From assembly GCF_014066305.1 (NCBI RefSeq), contig NW_023501067.1:602804-666803 (forward strand): a stretch of 64,000 nucleotides of DNA, read 5' to 3'. Made by a program: the position numbers and the translations under genes. The notes under the pieces were generated by a model. It had not been told where the DNA came from, did not search any database, and saw nothing but the letters and a program-made list of their open reading frames with translations. This document shows positions 45,401 to 57,000 of this stretch, piece by piece; within the stretch, counting starts at the first letter, position 1, and every line of letters starts with the position of its first letter. The DNA is from Letharia columbiana. Taxonomy: Eukaryota; Ascomycota; Lecanoromycetes; Lecanorales; Parmeliaceae.

Positions 45401-45587
45401 GCTGGACAGGGCGGAGGCGGAGACGAAGAGGGAGTTGAGGAAGAAGAGGCGGGAGTTGGAGGAGGCGCAGGAAGCGGCGAGGAGGGCGAGGGAGGGGAGG
45501 AGGGAGAGGGAGAGGGAGGAGGATAGAAGGAGGGTTAGGCCGAGGGAGGGGGTGGCAAGGGGGTTGCTGAGAAGGCTTTTCAGTTGA
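42469..45587 (+). CDS. Large Pro/Glu/Ala-rich repeat protein with a basic coiled-coil C-terminus
   Basis: Exon 1 is 42469-42709; a 52-nt intron (42710-42761) joins PPAEPE to ADAGEAAPHQ. The frame then changes between about 43210 and 43330. The best single explanation is a second intron of 64 nt (43211-43274, GTAAGA...AAAG), but a one-base frameshift is possible. From there the frame is open to 45587. About 600 residues are Pro/Glu/Ala/Ser-rich with imperfect repeats around SVPAEPASEE and PAEAAPVIVEAAPE. The last ~250 residues are basic: WERERRHSKSSSKGS, AAFRPRLLDMLPRAESN, and a highly charged helix (RKERRRKREELDRAEAE). I do not know the family. It resembles an intrinsically disordered scaffold or linker protein. 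There is no signal peptide. Confidence 0.65.
43449..43790 (+). repeat. Imperfect direct repeats in the Pro/Glu/Ala-rich gene
   Basis: Three copies of a unit starting tgcaccagtcgaatctgtac begin near 43451, 43586 and 43706. The spacing is 135 and then 120 bases, a difference of 15 (five codons), so the frame is kept. The third copy has diverged more. A second family of about 87 bp recurs near 44570-44730. Confidence 0.8.
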
Positions 45588-46068
45588 CGATGGGGAGAGG
45601 TTTGAGGGGTGGAAGGCAGATCACGATGTGAAGTTTTCATGCTGTAGTAATGAGTCAGGAGTCGGTCGTGGAGCTATGTACATCGACTTTCCTTCTTGCG
45701 TGTATCTCTATGGGCGGGGTGCATCTGTACTACTAACGGCCCCTTTTCATAGGTAGAACTACGTAGCAACGCATGCAAGAATCTATTTACACAATGATTG
45801 AATCGAATTGTTCGTTCGCGGACCAAGCAAGCAAGCGCCTGTCAGTCGATGGATTTCGACCTGAAAGCTTGACAAGTCGGACTCGTACTTTGTAAAAACC
45901 GACCAACCTGCAAGAATCATGCAGCGTGGATGACAGAGTAGGTGCCCAGCCCTTCCAAGCCTGATCTGAATGACCCACACCTGATCTGTGGCGTTGATCG
46001 AATCCCTCATCCCTCATCCCTGAGCCGTAGTCTCGCCCGGCCGGCCGAAGGACGCAAGAACCTCGAGA
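45588..46068. other. Convergent intergenic region
   Basis: About 480 bases between the repeat-protein stop and the Zn2Cys6 regulator stop. It contains short repeated atccctc units near 46003-46021. No gene is supported. Confidence 0.45.
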
Positions 46069-48309
46069 TTAGACCTCCCCTCCGAATCCTCCACTCTGCG
46101 CAAAACTAGCCTGGTACCCTCTCAACGTCGCCCAAAGCTGGGGCACCTCGTCCTCGTCGGTCAGCCAATCACCAGTCGGACTGGCCAGGTCCAATTTTTC
46201 CAGCACAGCCAGAGACGCCCTCACATAGGTTTCGCTTCCCTGCGCCAGGTTTCCTTTGCGAACAAGTGGCGCGTCAAGCAACACCCGCGCGATTCGGTTG
46301 ATTTCGCTGATGAACGAATTGCCTAGTGCTTCCGTGTTGATTTCGTTGATTTGGCCGAGGAGGATGAGAAAGGTCTTGACAATATCCTCACGCTCAGCCG
46401 CGAGATCTTGTTCCGTAGTGCTGAAATGGGTGGACGGGTCGTATTTGTCTAGAATGGGGGCGATCATCCCTGGAGATGATGCTCTATCTGAACTGCCACC
46501 ACCAGATTTTTTGAGGTTGTAGGCGTCGTAGAGATTCCAGTATTTCTCGACGAGATGCAAGCGTGTGGCTAGCTGGGTAGTATAAATGTTGGCCTTTTGG
46601 ATCTCATATTGGATTCGTCGACGCTCTTCAGGTCGGTTGAAGTCAATACGTGTGTTATCAAAGCCGTTCGTTGCGTACTGAGCCAGTTCCTGGCCGACGG
46701 TGGATTCAGGGTTTGGGGAAGGATACTTTGGCTCTCGCGACCGAGGTGATGGAGCCCGGAAACTGAGGACAAGCTCGCCAGGAAGACCGTCAAGCATGCG
46801 CTTGACGGATTGCAGAGATTCCTCCAAGGCTCTCTTTTGCCGCTCCCAGTCTACGACGTTGTCAACACCACGGACTAGCTCCATTGCTGCTAAGTCATTG
46901 TAGGTAGATAGAACTCGGATATTGGCGTTAAAACCGGTTATTACGGGAACGAGGCCTGGAGGCTGGAGATCGAGATGGACATGCTCTGGTGTAATGTAGC
47001 CATCATCGACTTCAACGGGTAACGGAGGATATGGGTGTGATGGCGTTGCTGGTGGCATTAGCAGGTCCCATTGCGAGACGCCAGCCTGCTGGAATAATTT
47101 CACCCCCGCGAATAAAGCCCAAAATGTTCTTACTCCCAACTCTCGCATCAATTGATCGACACCGACATGATGTGGTCCCTCGAGAGCATGGCCATTCGCT
47201 GTCATCCTAGGTGTTGGTAAGGCATGACCGTTCGTGTGTGTAGTACTTGTGACATTGACCTTGTGAAGACCGACGGTTGCAGATATAGTCATACATTGCT
47301 TGAAGTAGTGGATGGCGGATTGCCGATTGAATGTTTGGACACATGTCAACCCCTGCAGGTAGCTAATCACAGCATCATGGACCGACATTTTGCGGTCCAA
47401 ATATGCAGGACCCAGAGCCTCCATCGCTACCTTATGGCATCGATCCACCAGATCCATCGGGTTCGAATACAAGGAATCCATCTGTTGCTGGTGTTCCATT
47501 GGCACACCTTCGCGGATGTGTTGTCGAGGTCTTCGAGGGAAGCAAGCCACCAGATAGCCAAGCATCGAAGCGACCAAAGCTACAAAAGTCGGATTGGTCA
47601 GGTCTTGGCGCCGGTTAAAGGCATCCCGAAAGGATGGTTCGTGAGGAAGTGGGACAAGAGGATGTATGAATGTGAAGTAGTCATCGACCAGCCGCTCAAG
47701 CATGGAAAGGGGACATATCGTTTCTGCAGAGAGCACCTGCTGCTGGGAGAAGTAGGCGAGAGTGTGGGCAGCGTGTGTGGGCGAGGACGGTTGCGGTTGA
47801 GACATTGCTGGACCTGCGGGCGAGTCGTATTTTCTCTTGAGACTCTCGGCGTGTTTATTAGGAGGACCTCGGCGCTTGCTTGGTCGTTCAAAGGTACATG
47901 GAATTTGGAGACCCTCACAAGCCTTGCAGGGTTGTTGTTCGTCGCATTTCACTTTTCGCACAGAGCATGAGTCACAAGCCTTACGTAGCCTGGCTTTTGT
48001 CTCGCCTGCATGACCTTGAATCTTACTCGTATTGTTGTTTGACGGTGTTTGCGCCTGGGTGGGAGGCGCAAGTTGAGGGTCGACGTCAGGAAAGATGGGA
48101 TTCGACGCGTTCGGAGGAAGATTGGGCAAGGGCGGGTAGGGGATGTAGTTGTTGGAAAGGGAAGGACCTTGCTGCGGTAGCATAGGTGCACTTGGAGCGG
48201 CGCCATATGCAGACATATTGCGCTCACTTTTGTGATGAACTGGACCGTCCATGGCAATCCGGTGTTTCTTCGGATATACCTCGGGGGCGGCGGGATGTAA
48301 TGTTGTCAA
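46069..48309 (-). CDS. Zn2Cys6 fungal transcription factor
   Basis: Intronless, 746 residues. The binuclear zinc cluster uses Cys112, 115, 122, 128, 131 and 138 (CDSCSVRKVKCDEQQPC), followed by the basic linker RPSKRRGPPNKHAES. A Fungal_trans-type middle region begins near SMLERLVDDYFTFIHPLVPL, a typical start of that domain, and continues through ALVASMLGYLVACFPRRPR and the helices around CVQTFNRQSAIHYFKQCM. The N-terminus is Pro/Asn/Gln-rich and disordered. It presumably binds CGG-containing sites as a nuclear regulator. I considered RglT-like and other named regulators but cannot assign one. It is not next to an obvious metabolic cluster. Confidence 0.92.
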   Translation of the reverse strand: MTTLHPAAPEVYPKKHRIAMDGPVHHKSERNMSAYGAAPSAPMLPQQGPSLSNNYIPYPPLPNLPPNASNPIFPDVDPQLAPPTQAQTPSNNNTSKIQGHAGETKARLRKACDSCSVRKVKCDEQQPCKACEGLQIPCTFERPSKRRGPPNKHAESLKRKYDSPAGPAMSQPQPSSPTHAAHTLAYFSQQQVLSAETICPLSMLERLVDDYFTFIHPLVPLPHEPSFRDAFNRRQDLTNPTFVALVASMLGYLVACFPRRPRQHIREGVPMEHQQQMDSLYSNPMDLVDRCHKVAMEALGPAYLDRKMSVHDAVISYLQGLTCVQTFNRQSAIHYFKQCMTISATVGLHKVNVTSTTHTNGHALPTPRMTANGHALEGPHHVGVDQLMRELGVRTFWALFAGVKLFQQAGVSQWDLLMPPATPSHPYPPLPVEVDDGYITPEHVHLDLQPPGLVPVITGFNANIRVLSTYNDLAAMELVRGVDNVVDWERQKRALEESLQSVKRMLDGLPGELVLSFRAPSPRSREPKYPSPNPESTVGQELAQYATNGFDNTRIDFNRPEERRRIQYEIQKANIYTTQLATRLHLVEKYWNLYDAYNLKKSGGGSSDRASSPGMIAPILDKYDPSTHFSTTEQDLAAEREDIVKTFLILLGQINEINTEALGNSFISEINRIARVLLDAPLVRKGNLAQGSETYVRASLAVLEKLDLASPTGDWLTDEDEVPQLWATLRGYQASFAQSGGFGGEV

Positions 48310-48938
48310 GAGTCAAATGCACATGAGAAATTCAATAAATTTGTGCCGTACCGTTGATATATGTCAAACGAAGTCTGTGACCGATTGGTTGTAGTGGTGT
48401 TGGAGCATATGTGCGACAGTGAAGCTCAACAACATCTCGACACTACGTGACTAGCCCAGCTAGCGTGCCAAGACCGAAGAGTCTTACCGAAGTCCTGGCG
48501 ATACCTCGGAATTTCATTGTCAGCGGTCGAGGGGGTCACGCGGGTGACAGAAAACCTGCACACCTGAAATTAGAAATTTGATGATGATTTCACAACGAAG
48601 AGCCCTAGCAAAGGTTTTGCGTTGTGATTCAAAATTTCGATAACACTAATATATCGTTCCGCAAAATCTAATTCATAAAGAGGGTATTCGTTGAGTTATT
48701 CCAGCTGACAAGGCGAAGGGATTTCTTGGTGTGTGCAGGTTTTTTGTCACCGCGTGGGGGTGTCTGCGAGTCTACTCGCTCCTTTCTCTCTTCTGGTTAA
48801 ACATACTGATAATTCGTACACTTCTAGGCTCAACCTTTGTAGATCTCCAAAGTCTCTTGAGGATTAAGTCACTACAAGACCCTCAATTTTCTATCTGCGC
48901 CTTTTGTCAAACATCCATCATGCCTACAAACCCACACC
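48310..48938. other. Intergenic region upstream of the Zn2Cys6 regulator
   Basis: About 630 bases holding the promoter and 5' leader of the regulator and the 3' end of the S1/P1 nuclease gene. It includes an AT-rich patch near 48600-48670. No gene is supported. Confidence 0.45.
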
Positions 48939-49846
48939 TCAAGCAGCTGCTGCCAAAGCATTCAACCATGCCCCCAGCCTGTACCCACCTTTGCTGATCT
49001 GCAGCTCGATGTACGGCACGGCGCCAGTATAATACGTCCCGTCGAGCTCCATGCCCGACTCGTCGTTTTGAAGCACGTACTGACAGTTCAGCCCGTTCGC
49101 GTCCTGCGCCCATTCGAGAGCACAGTCAGTAGCCGTCGTGATATCCACACAACTAACCCAATCCTCCTTCTGACTCGCATACGTTCCATTATCAATCTGC
49201 GCAATCAACGTCGCCGCAAACGAGTCCACAGTCGCTGTGCTGTTCTCCCCACCGGCAATCTTCTCGACCATCTGTGTGTCCCAGCAGGCGTGGAGATTTG
49301 TGTCTTCGCCATCCCAGGTGACGGAGATGTCGTTGCCGCCTACTTCTTCCGCTTCGTCATGTAGAGGCTGCGTGATGTCGCCTAGGAAGTGAATCAGAAA
49401 TTCCATGGCCTCCATACGGTTTGTGGCTGAGAGACTGGTGTCTTGGACGCGGGCGGTGTAGTTTGCGATGGCGGAGATGCTGCAGCCCTTTGTGGTGCAG
49501 TCGCGAGAGAAGTTGACGGCGCAGGAGGTTGGAGGCGAGTCTTCGGCGTCGATGAAGCTGGCGCGCTTATTGTTAGTGGTTTTCCAGGGGGAAGTGCCTG
49601 GGTGGGGGCTCACTGATAGGGCGCGCTGAACTTTCCTGCCGTAGTATAGCGGTAATCGTCCGCCCAACTGGCAATCGAAGCCATGGAGACATCGTTCCCT
49701 AATATGCCTGCCACGTACGTCTTTGCCGTGGAGGTCAGGTAGTTGTTGGCTATCGTAGCCACAGTTGCATGGCCGACGACGCCCCATGCATGAGCGCATG
49801 GCAGCGCGAAGAGGAGTGAGACCGCGAATGCAGTAGATGGATGCAT
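48939..49846 (-). CDS. Secreted S1/P1-type nuclease
   Basis: Two exons (49846-49614 and 49557-48939, 56-nt intron) give 283 residues. A signal peptide (FAVSLLFALPCAHA) would be cut just before Trp in AWGVVGHATVATIA. In this family the mature N-terminal Trp and the nearby His bind zinc, so the predicted cleavage site fits the chemistry. Further zinc-site pieces are seen: ASWADDYR, MEFLIHFLGDITQPLHDE and DTNLHACWDTQM. The three zinc ions cleave single-stranded DNA and RNA and remove 3' phosphates; secreted fungal forms scavenge nucleotides and phosphate and may act on host or extracellular DNA. Cysteines and N-glycosylation motifs (NFS, NYT, NST, NGT) agree with secretion. Confidence 0.93.
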
Positions 49847-50557
49847 AACTGCTGGGTAGATTATATATCGAGAAGATAGTAAATAAACTCAGTTTGGGCG
49901 GAAATAGAGCGAGCAAGCCCCCTTCTTAAGGGGATCTCATGCGCAAAATCTCCTGCTAGATTCAGGTACAATACATGATAGTGTACCTGCATGCCTCATA
50001 TGGGCAGCCCGAACGTCATTCTTTGTCGATGTAGAACCCTCTGGCTCAGTCATGTGCCTGGATGAGAGGTAGAGGGTGACCGTGACGAGGATCGTCCTTT
50101 GTTCCTTGCCATCCCTCGGTCCACCCCGTGCCCGAGACAAGACAAGGTTGAAAGGTGATTGGTCCTCATCAAGACATTGACCGAGGAGGAATTCTTGGCA
50201 GGTCCGACGGCAAGTTGATTGCAACGGTCGCACGCAAGGCCGGTCGAGGTTGTCGTTGGTCGAAGGTTTTGGCGCGTAGGTGGCGTTGCTAATTTGGGAA
50301 CGTTTTGCCTCGGAGCGATTGGCTGCAATTGGAAGGAGCTGAATCGCGAAGGATCAGGGCCACGTCCTGTCAATTCAGCTCTGAACACACATCATAGAGA
50401 CAATGCTGAAATTAATTATTTAAATATTGAATGAGATAATTACAAGAAGTCTGTATCTAACGAGTGGCAAGGACCGATGTCCAATCTAGGGATCTACGCA
50501 TTGACTGGGTATTGTGGACTCCTCCAAGACGCCAAAACGCATGCCGCTAAAAAGCAA
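49847..50557. other. Intergenic region between the nuclease and the Ser/Thr-rich gene
   Basis: About 710 bases. It should hold the nuclease promoter near 49850-50050 and the 3' region of the Ser/Thr-rich gene. No supported gene. Confidence 0.45.
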
Positions 50558-52490
50558 TCATGAAGCATTTATGGTAACAGGAGAAGGCTTCTCAGTAGTC
50601 GTGACCGTCACTGTGACTGTTACCGTAGCTTGGCCATTTCCTACCGCAAGTTTTTCATTCGCCGGCACTGCCATCGGAGCAGACGTGATGCCGGCACTAT
50701 CAGCGCTTGATGTCGATGTACTTGTGACACTTGCTTCTGTGAGTTGGAGACTGTCAGGGCTAGCCTGTGGAGACATTGCAGATGACTGTACGGCAGGTGT
50801 TGAAACCCCTGGGTAGGGTTGCGACATTTGAGAGGTAGGAATTGAGGCTTGCGCGCTGCTTTCGCTAGGTGAGACTTGGCCGTTCTCGGGCGCGGTGACA
50901 ACAGCAAACAATGCCTGTGGAATTGAGACAACAGCTGCTGTAGTGGATGGTGGTGCTGGCGTAGCCTCTGACTTAGGAGAAGTGTTCAAGGAATCGGAGT
51001 CCTGGACTGGTTGAGCTGTAGCCGTCACACCAAGCACCGAAGGGTTAGGTGCCTGGGATTGGCTCTGGATGCTCGCCTGGGCTGGGGGAGAGGACGTGAC
51101 GGGCTGCACAGGGTTCTGCGCGCTCACGCTTTGTGTGGCTTGACTGAAGTCCCCCTCGGCCTGCAACATTGGGGCCGGCTGCGAAGTAACGGCCAGAGGG
51201 ACTGCAGTGGAAGACGATAGACCAGCAAGCATACTATAGGCATCGCTTGGAACAGCGCATTGCACCACAACCCCACTCAAACCTGAGGGTTTTGGAAGCG
51301 CGTAGCACGATTGGCCTTGAGGGCAGCTCTTTAATACGTAAGTCTCATCGGACTGACATTCAGCGATCTCCCCATCAACACAAGCATATGCCTGGCTTGG
51401 GTCCCCAGGATTGCAAGGGGTGTCTTCGTTCAATGTCTTGTAAACATTGTTGAAGCCAGCGGCCATTGCCGTATTTCCGCCCTCAGCGGTAGGGTATTTC
51501 GCAGTTCCGGTGGGCGCTGGTGAGCTTTGGTCGAGCGTGACTGGTGCGAATTCGTCCGCTGCGTCGCCACCCGGGCCTGATACTTGAACTAGACCTGAAG
51601 ATATAGGTATAGGCACAACGACTGGAGACGGAGCTTGACTGGCAGCAGCTGTCGAAGAGGTGGGTATGGATGTTGTAGAAGAAGACTTGACTTGACTAGC
51701 AGCAGCTGTCGAAAAGGTAGGTAGGGGGGCTTCAGAAGGAAATGGCGCTTGAATCGCAGTAGAAGATGATGATGGCATAGCCGCCACTGTTCGCATGTTG
51801 GCTGTGGATTGGACGTCGGAAATAGTCGACGTGCTTGCGCTAAGTTTGGGTGACGGCGTAGATGAGAACGATAGTGCATCAGTTGAGGACTGCAGGTCAT
51901 TGGGAGGGTTTCCACCAATGTTGAACAATCTTGACATAGTCTCCGCAGGCTGCACAGCGGCGGCCTCATGAGTCTCGCTGTTCAACTTTCCACCATCAAC
52001 AAGTGCTGATGTACTCACAGGAGTTGCTCCACTACCCACGTCGGAGTGCTCTGACGGACTTGTTGTAGATGAGGTTGACGGGAGAGTCGCTGACGTTGAT
52101 AGAACTTGGCTTAGCGCATCTACAGTGAGAGCATCTGTAGTAGGGCTACTGCTGGACGCTACATTAGGTGTCAATGGCGTCGCTATAGATTTTGTTGAGG
52201 AAGTGACAACGAAAGCTGAGGTTTCTGGGCTGGCGGCGATCGAAGGTACTATTGATGAGGAAGATATCGGTATTGGCGTCGAGGTTTGAATGTCGGCAGG
52301 AATCGAAGGTATCTCTGTATGATTGAGGAATCGGGCGAAGTTATGAGGCCTTGGGTTCTGTCAGCGCAAGATTACGAGCACAGCTCGAGCATGTCTGTAC
52401 TTACTGCACGCGAGCCCCATTGTGTCGGAGAGGTCCAGTCGCAGCAAAATTAGCACATACTGCCAGCAGTACTATTATTCGGATGTGCAT
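50558..52490 (-). CDS. Secreted Ser/Thr-rich protein with a CBM19-like module
   Basis: Two exons: 52490-52405 (signal peptide, MHIRIIVLLAVCANFAATG) and 52349-50558, with a 55-nt intron whose acceptor is the AAG at 52350. The product is 625 residues. Two long Ser/Thr/Pro/Ala-rich stretches, presumably O-mannosylated, flank one compact module with six cysteines: NTPCNPGDPSQAYACVDG, ECQSDETYVLKSCPQG, SCYALP and VVQCAVP. Its Cys spacing resembles carbohydrate-binding family 19 (chitin-binding). There is no catalytic domain and no clear GPI tail; the C-terminus is VTVTVTVTT followed by a polar end. It probably sits in the cell wall or binds chitin. The CBM19 call is by pattern only. Confidence 0.7.
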
Positions 52491-54047
52491 AATGGAATCC
52501 AAGGAATGTGAGAGCAGATGAGCAGAAGTCTGTTCAACCCAGAGCTATTAAGATAGGAGTACAAAGGGCTCGCTGTTGTATTAAATGAAAGTGGCAATTC
52601 TAGATGTGAGAAACCCAGGAAATGCAGAGCAGACAGAGACGACACAAGGAAATCTAGAAATCGCAAGGCAGACCGTAGATGAGACCAGAAAGAAGGCGAA
52701 GGTTCCTGCAACATTCAGTAGGAATGCGCAGCACAAGAGCCATATAATGAGAGGCCATGAGATTGCGATACTCTTGAAACACTGAATGCCAGGGTAGACA
52801 GCGTGTATGAGAGGATACGAGAGCGTCTCAGCAATGGAAGGGTTTTAGTCAGCGGCTGCTGTGACGTGGACAAGAATGGCAGGGCTATCTTCATCTCGAA
52901 GCAGCTTAATTTAGCCAGTCTGAGGTTTCGTATGTTGTTGAAGGAGGTAGGTCTGCTGACTGGTAGTTGATGTTTTGAAAAGGCTGGGCGGCTGTTGTTT
53001 GATGTCGAGGCTGTCCAAGACGCGTTTCATTGATGTGATTGGCTGTTACTTCTATACCACGAATAGACTTCCTTTAAACGTTTAAACTCGGCACTTTCAG
53101 CGGACGCTCCCGTGGGTCTTGGCATTGAGAGCATCGAACAGCGCCACATATAGCCTCCAGCCACTGAAACTTCAAACTCTGGGGTAGCTTGAGCCGTTGT
53201 GCAGGACCGTCATTCGATATTTCCAAAGAATTGTATGAGGAGTACTCGTCATTGGATTTTCGCATCTTGCCAAGAGGTACTCTAAGGGCTGAAGACCCCA
53301 AAATTCTGCCATGTAATGAAGTATCTAAAAACCAATTGAATAGTGTCCGGACCTCCACGCAGACCTGTTTGGCATTTAAAGCGTTGGCCACTCAAGAGCG
53401 CTGGCCCATAGATGGACCCTCCTCATCGTGCTCGAGAAGAATAACCCCCATGCCCTCGACGTTCGCTTCCACATCTTCACCCTCATCCTCTCCGAGAAGA
53501 GGTTCGCTTGCTTCACCCGCCACTCTTCCCGTCCGACGGTGCCGGTTGCGTTTACGGTCCCGGCAGACAGCATGAGGCCCAAGCAGACTCGGAAGCTTGT
53601 TGAGAGTCAAGGAGCGAAGGTTTCTTCGCAAGACAACGACGAGGTGGATGGTACTGTACGTGCCCTGTTAGCTTGCTGCCGATCAGAGTAAGATATGCAG
53701 TCCTTGTCGAACAATTACGCGCACCCGATCTAGGGAAAGGTATTAAAGGTCAAGAGAATCAATCTGCCGTTATGGACGTAGGTGTTCAGATCGCCGAGAA
53801 TGATTTCGTTCGTGACGAGAAGGGCAAAGAAGCTTGGGAAGCCGATGCCTTCTAAGACTTTATACGATCGATAACCAATGTATTGGACATAATAGCGACC
53901 TAGTAGCTTAGAACATGAACCTTATCAGAGGTGATGCGGCTTCCCAGCCTTCCACGATCTTTTCCACACACCCGTCCCTTCGTCTTATTGAACCCAAGCC
54001 GTAGCTAACTTGACTTCAGACCGCTTCCACCGTATGCATGTTGAAGC
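52491..54047. other. Intergenic region with unassigned open frames
   Basis: About 1.56 kb. Plus-strand frames at 53189-53575 and 53428-53691 and one at 53673-53855 have moderately protein-like stretches (EEYSSLDFRILPRGTLRAED, HALDVRFHIFTLILSEKRFA) but in different frames and without a domain I know. They may be fragments of a decayed gene, in keeping with the pseudogenes that follow. I do not call a gene here. Confidence 0.35.
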
Positions 54048-57000
54048 TCACAAATCTTCATCAGGCACTTCCGGTGCCCTTTCCTTGCCAACAGCCAACC
54101 ATGCCCCTACCCAGCGCTCAATCCATCCGGGCTGTATTTCTCCAGTAACCCTCATCTTCGAACTAGCCTCCTCGGTCTTCGATGTCTCAAACTCCAGGTT
54201 CTTGCCTTCCTCAGCAAGCTTCTCATAGAACACCAGCAGCTTAGCCGCTGGGTTAACTTTGAGCATCGCCTCAATGTCTGCGCTGCCGACCGCTTCAGCA
54301 TCTGCGCGAACTTTCTGGAGCCAAGCTTGGAATGGCACTGTGTTGATCTTATTTGTTCTGGCATTTGAATGACTGAGGGTATTGACAATGGCTGGAAGGA
54401 GGGATTCCCAAGCTACAGGATGTGGATTCAACGGATGAAAGACACGTGCTTTGCCGGGTTCCTCAGGTTGTATTAGCGTCGGAGCCTCCTGCACTTCAGC
54501 ATTGACAGACAAATCCACAAGCACCTCGGCAAGAAGATCAATAGGAACCGAGTCGATCTTGTCTTGGCTTACCCCTAGCGAATCAGGCACAGCGCCGACA
54601 TGAAGCGAGCTAAGAACGAGGCTAGGCAGCCACTCCACTCGTTCCAGATGCCTTGGCCTTTTACTGGCCCTGCGATTTGCCCGACCCGCGCGATGCGAGC
54701 ATCGATGGAGAGTCTCTTGGAGGCATAGTCGAGAAGGAGCTCCGCGAGATATTTACTTTCTCCGTATCCCATGGGTGATGGGGCTTTGTTGTCTGAGATG
54801 ATCTCCTCGCGGATCGAAGGGTACTGCCGTGGTAGCCAAGGACGGAGCTTATGGAAGAGACGAAGAAGACAACTGGAAAGTGAGCTGCTGAGACAGCGAA
54901 CTCGGCAAGCCGAGTTATTCCAAGAAGTTGCGGCCCGAACGCAGACAATGGGAGGTTGAATTTGACGGGCCACGCACTGTGGATGACCGCAGTGGCTTGA
55001 GTCAACAAAGCCTCGTACGTCTTACGCTCGAGGCCGAAATTCTGTTGCGACATGTCTGCAGTCAAGAAGGTCACTCGATTTGAGGATAATCACTCGTGGT
55101 CCTGCGGATCCTGTTTCGCTGTGATCGAGTAGATGAAGAATCCAACGCTCTATCTAGACAGTAGACATGCGATACAGATGGGGAATTGGAGAGCACCTGG
55201 AGCAGATATGAACCCAATGCACCTGTTGACCCAGTCAAAATCACGGTATGCTTCTTGTGTCCCGCAATCCGAGCGGCACTTGACTTAGTTGGTTTTGTCT
55301 GCAAGTTGTTAACGAGGTTGTCGATCGAATTTTTGTGCTCCTGAAAGGTCGCATCAATCACTTGCTGACGTGCCTGCTGATAAAAAACCTGTGATTGCCG
55401 ACTCATGGCCGAGAGCTCTGATATTGCACTGACGAGCGAAGATACTGTAGGGTTAGTGTACACTGTGCTGACAGCAATCTCCGAATCGGCCAAAACTTGA
55501 TTCAGATCACGTGTGATGAGGAGTGCTTGCAGGGAGTCCATGCCTAGCAGGAACAAATTGTCTCCATCTCCGAATTGAGTCCAACCGGTGCGTTTAGTGA
55601 TCGTCTCGCGTATGAAGGAAGAGGTATTTTCAGGGTCGTGTACATCGATAACCTGTTTGGCATCTGTTGAAGGGGGAACAGTGACTTTCTCCGCGTCAGC
55701 ATATAAAGCTTGTAGCTCTTCTGCGTATAGGCTTAGAGTTGGCCTTCGTTGCACAGTGCCTTTCCCTGCTCTCAACATAGGCTTGTTGGGATTCACGAAA
55801 AGAATGTGTGATTTGTCTATCATAGCATGAGTAGGGCAGTCTTTGTTTGCTTCTTGGATCGTTGGCCATATGCGCTCAAGGGTCTCTGCACGTTCGGCAG
55901 CTGAAAGAGCCTTCTCAGCCGCGAGTTCGATGAGGAGGGCAGCTTGAAACCTTTGAGCACCAGCGACTAACGCTGCGCGAACTTCAAGATGGCTGTTAAT
56001 GCGCTCTTCCATAGAGGTGGGATTGGTCTTCTCCCCTGTTAGGAAGATTATAATGTCGTCGGACCTGCCTTGATGTTTCCAAAGCCCGGGCTTGGATGGA
56101 TGAGGTGAGAAGAGATCTCCGCTAGGGAATCTCTGGAGGTCAGGGTACAATTTGAAAACAGGTTGCCAGGATTCGAACTTTGGATTTCTGACTATGCACA
56201 GTTCGTGTAGATCATCCGAATGGTGCTCGAACTCGACTCCAGTATCTGGATGGATAACCACGTATTTCCAGTCTTCGCGTGGCCACGCACCCTCTGGTCG
56301 AATCGAGGGAGGAGCTCCCATCTCTGAAGCCCCGTATATGTTCACTAGCTGCATCCTGCATGCAACAGGATGACCAAAAGCTTGAGGTACATCTCCGCCA
56401 GCGTAGAGTAGGGTTTCTAGTCTTTCGGCGACGAAGTCCAACATGGCACTGTCCTTGCCAATTTCTGCTATAATAGTTGGAGGAACAACAGCAACGTCCG
56501 CCGTTGTGTGTTTGAGTGCGTCCACCATGACCTGTGCCGTCGGGATCGCTGCTGCAAGCGGATAGATTATGGTTGTTCGATTGATAATCGCGTTGCATAA
56601 GGTTGTGCAGTGATTTGCAGCATGGAAAGGAGGCAGCATGAACAACAGTCTGTTTGCTTGGAAGAGTCTGTCCTGAGACTTGTATCCAGATGGCGGATCC
56701 AGATGTGTCATCTTGATGTATGCCGCCGCAAAGGCATGGGACCAGACAATCGGCTTCGGAAGACCAGTAGATCCTGAATTATGGAAGGCAAGGAGAGGTT
56801 CATGGCTGGCTTCGTCGAAAGTTTTTGTGTAGGGATAATGAGGATGTCTCTTGCTGATCAGTTCATCAAGGTTTGAAACTCCAGCGACACGAAGCTTGTG
56901 AGCAGCCGTAAGCGCGGAGATCGTCGGTGGCTGCGGATTCGGTACAAGCAAGACGGTACAGTCAAGAAGGGTGAACAGGTTGATATGAGCTGGAACGCTA

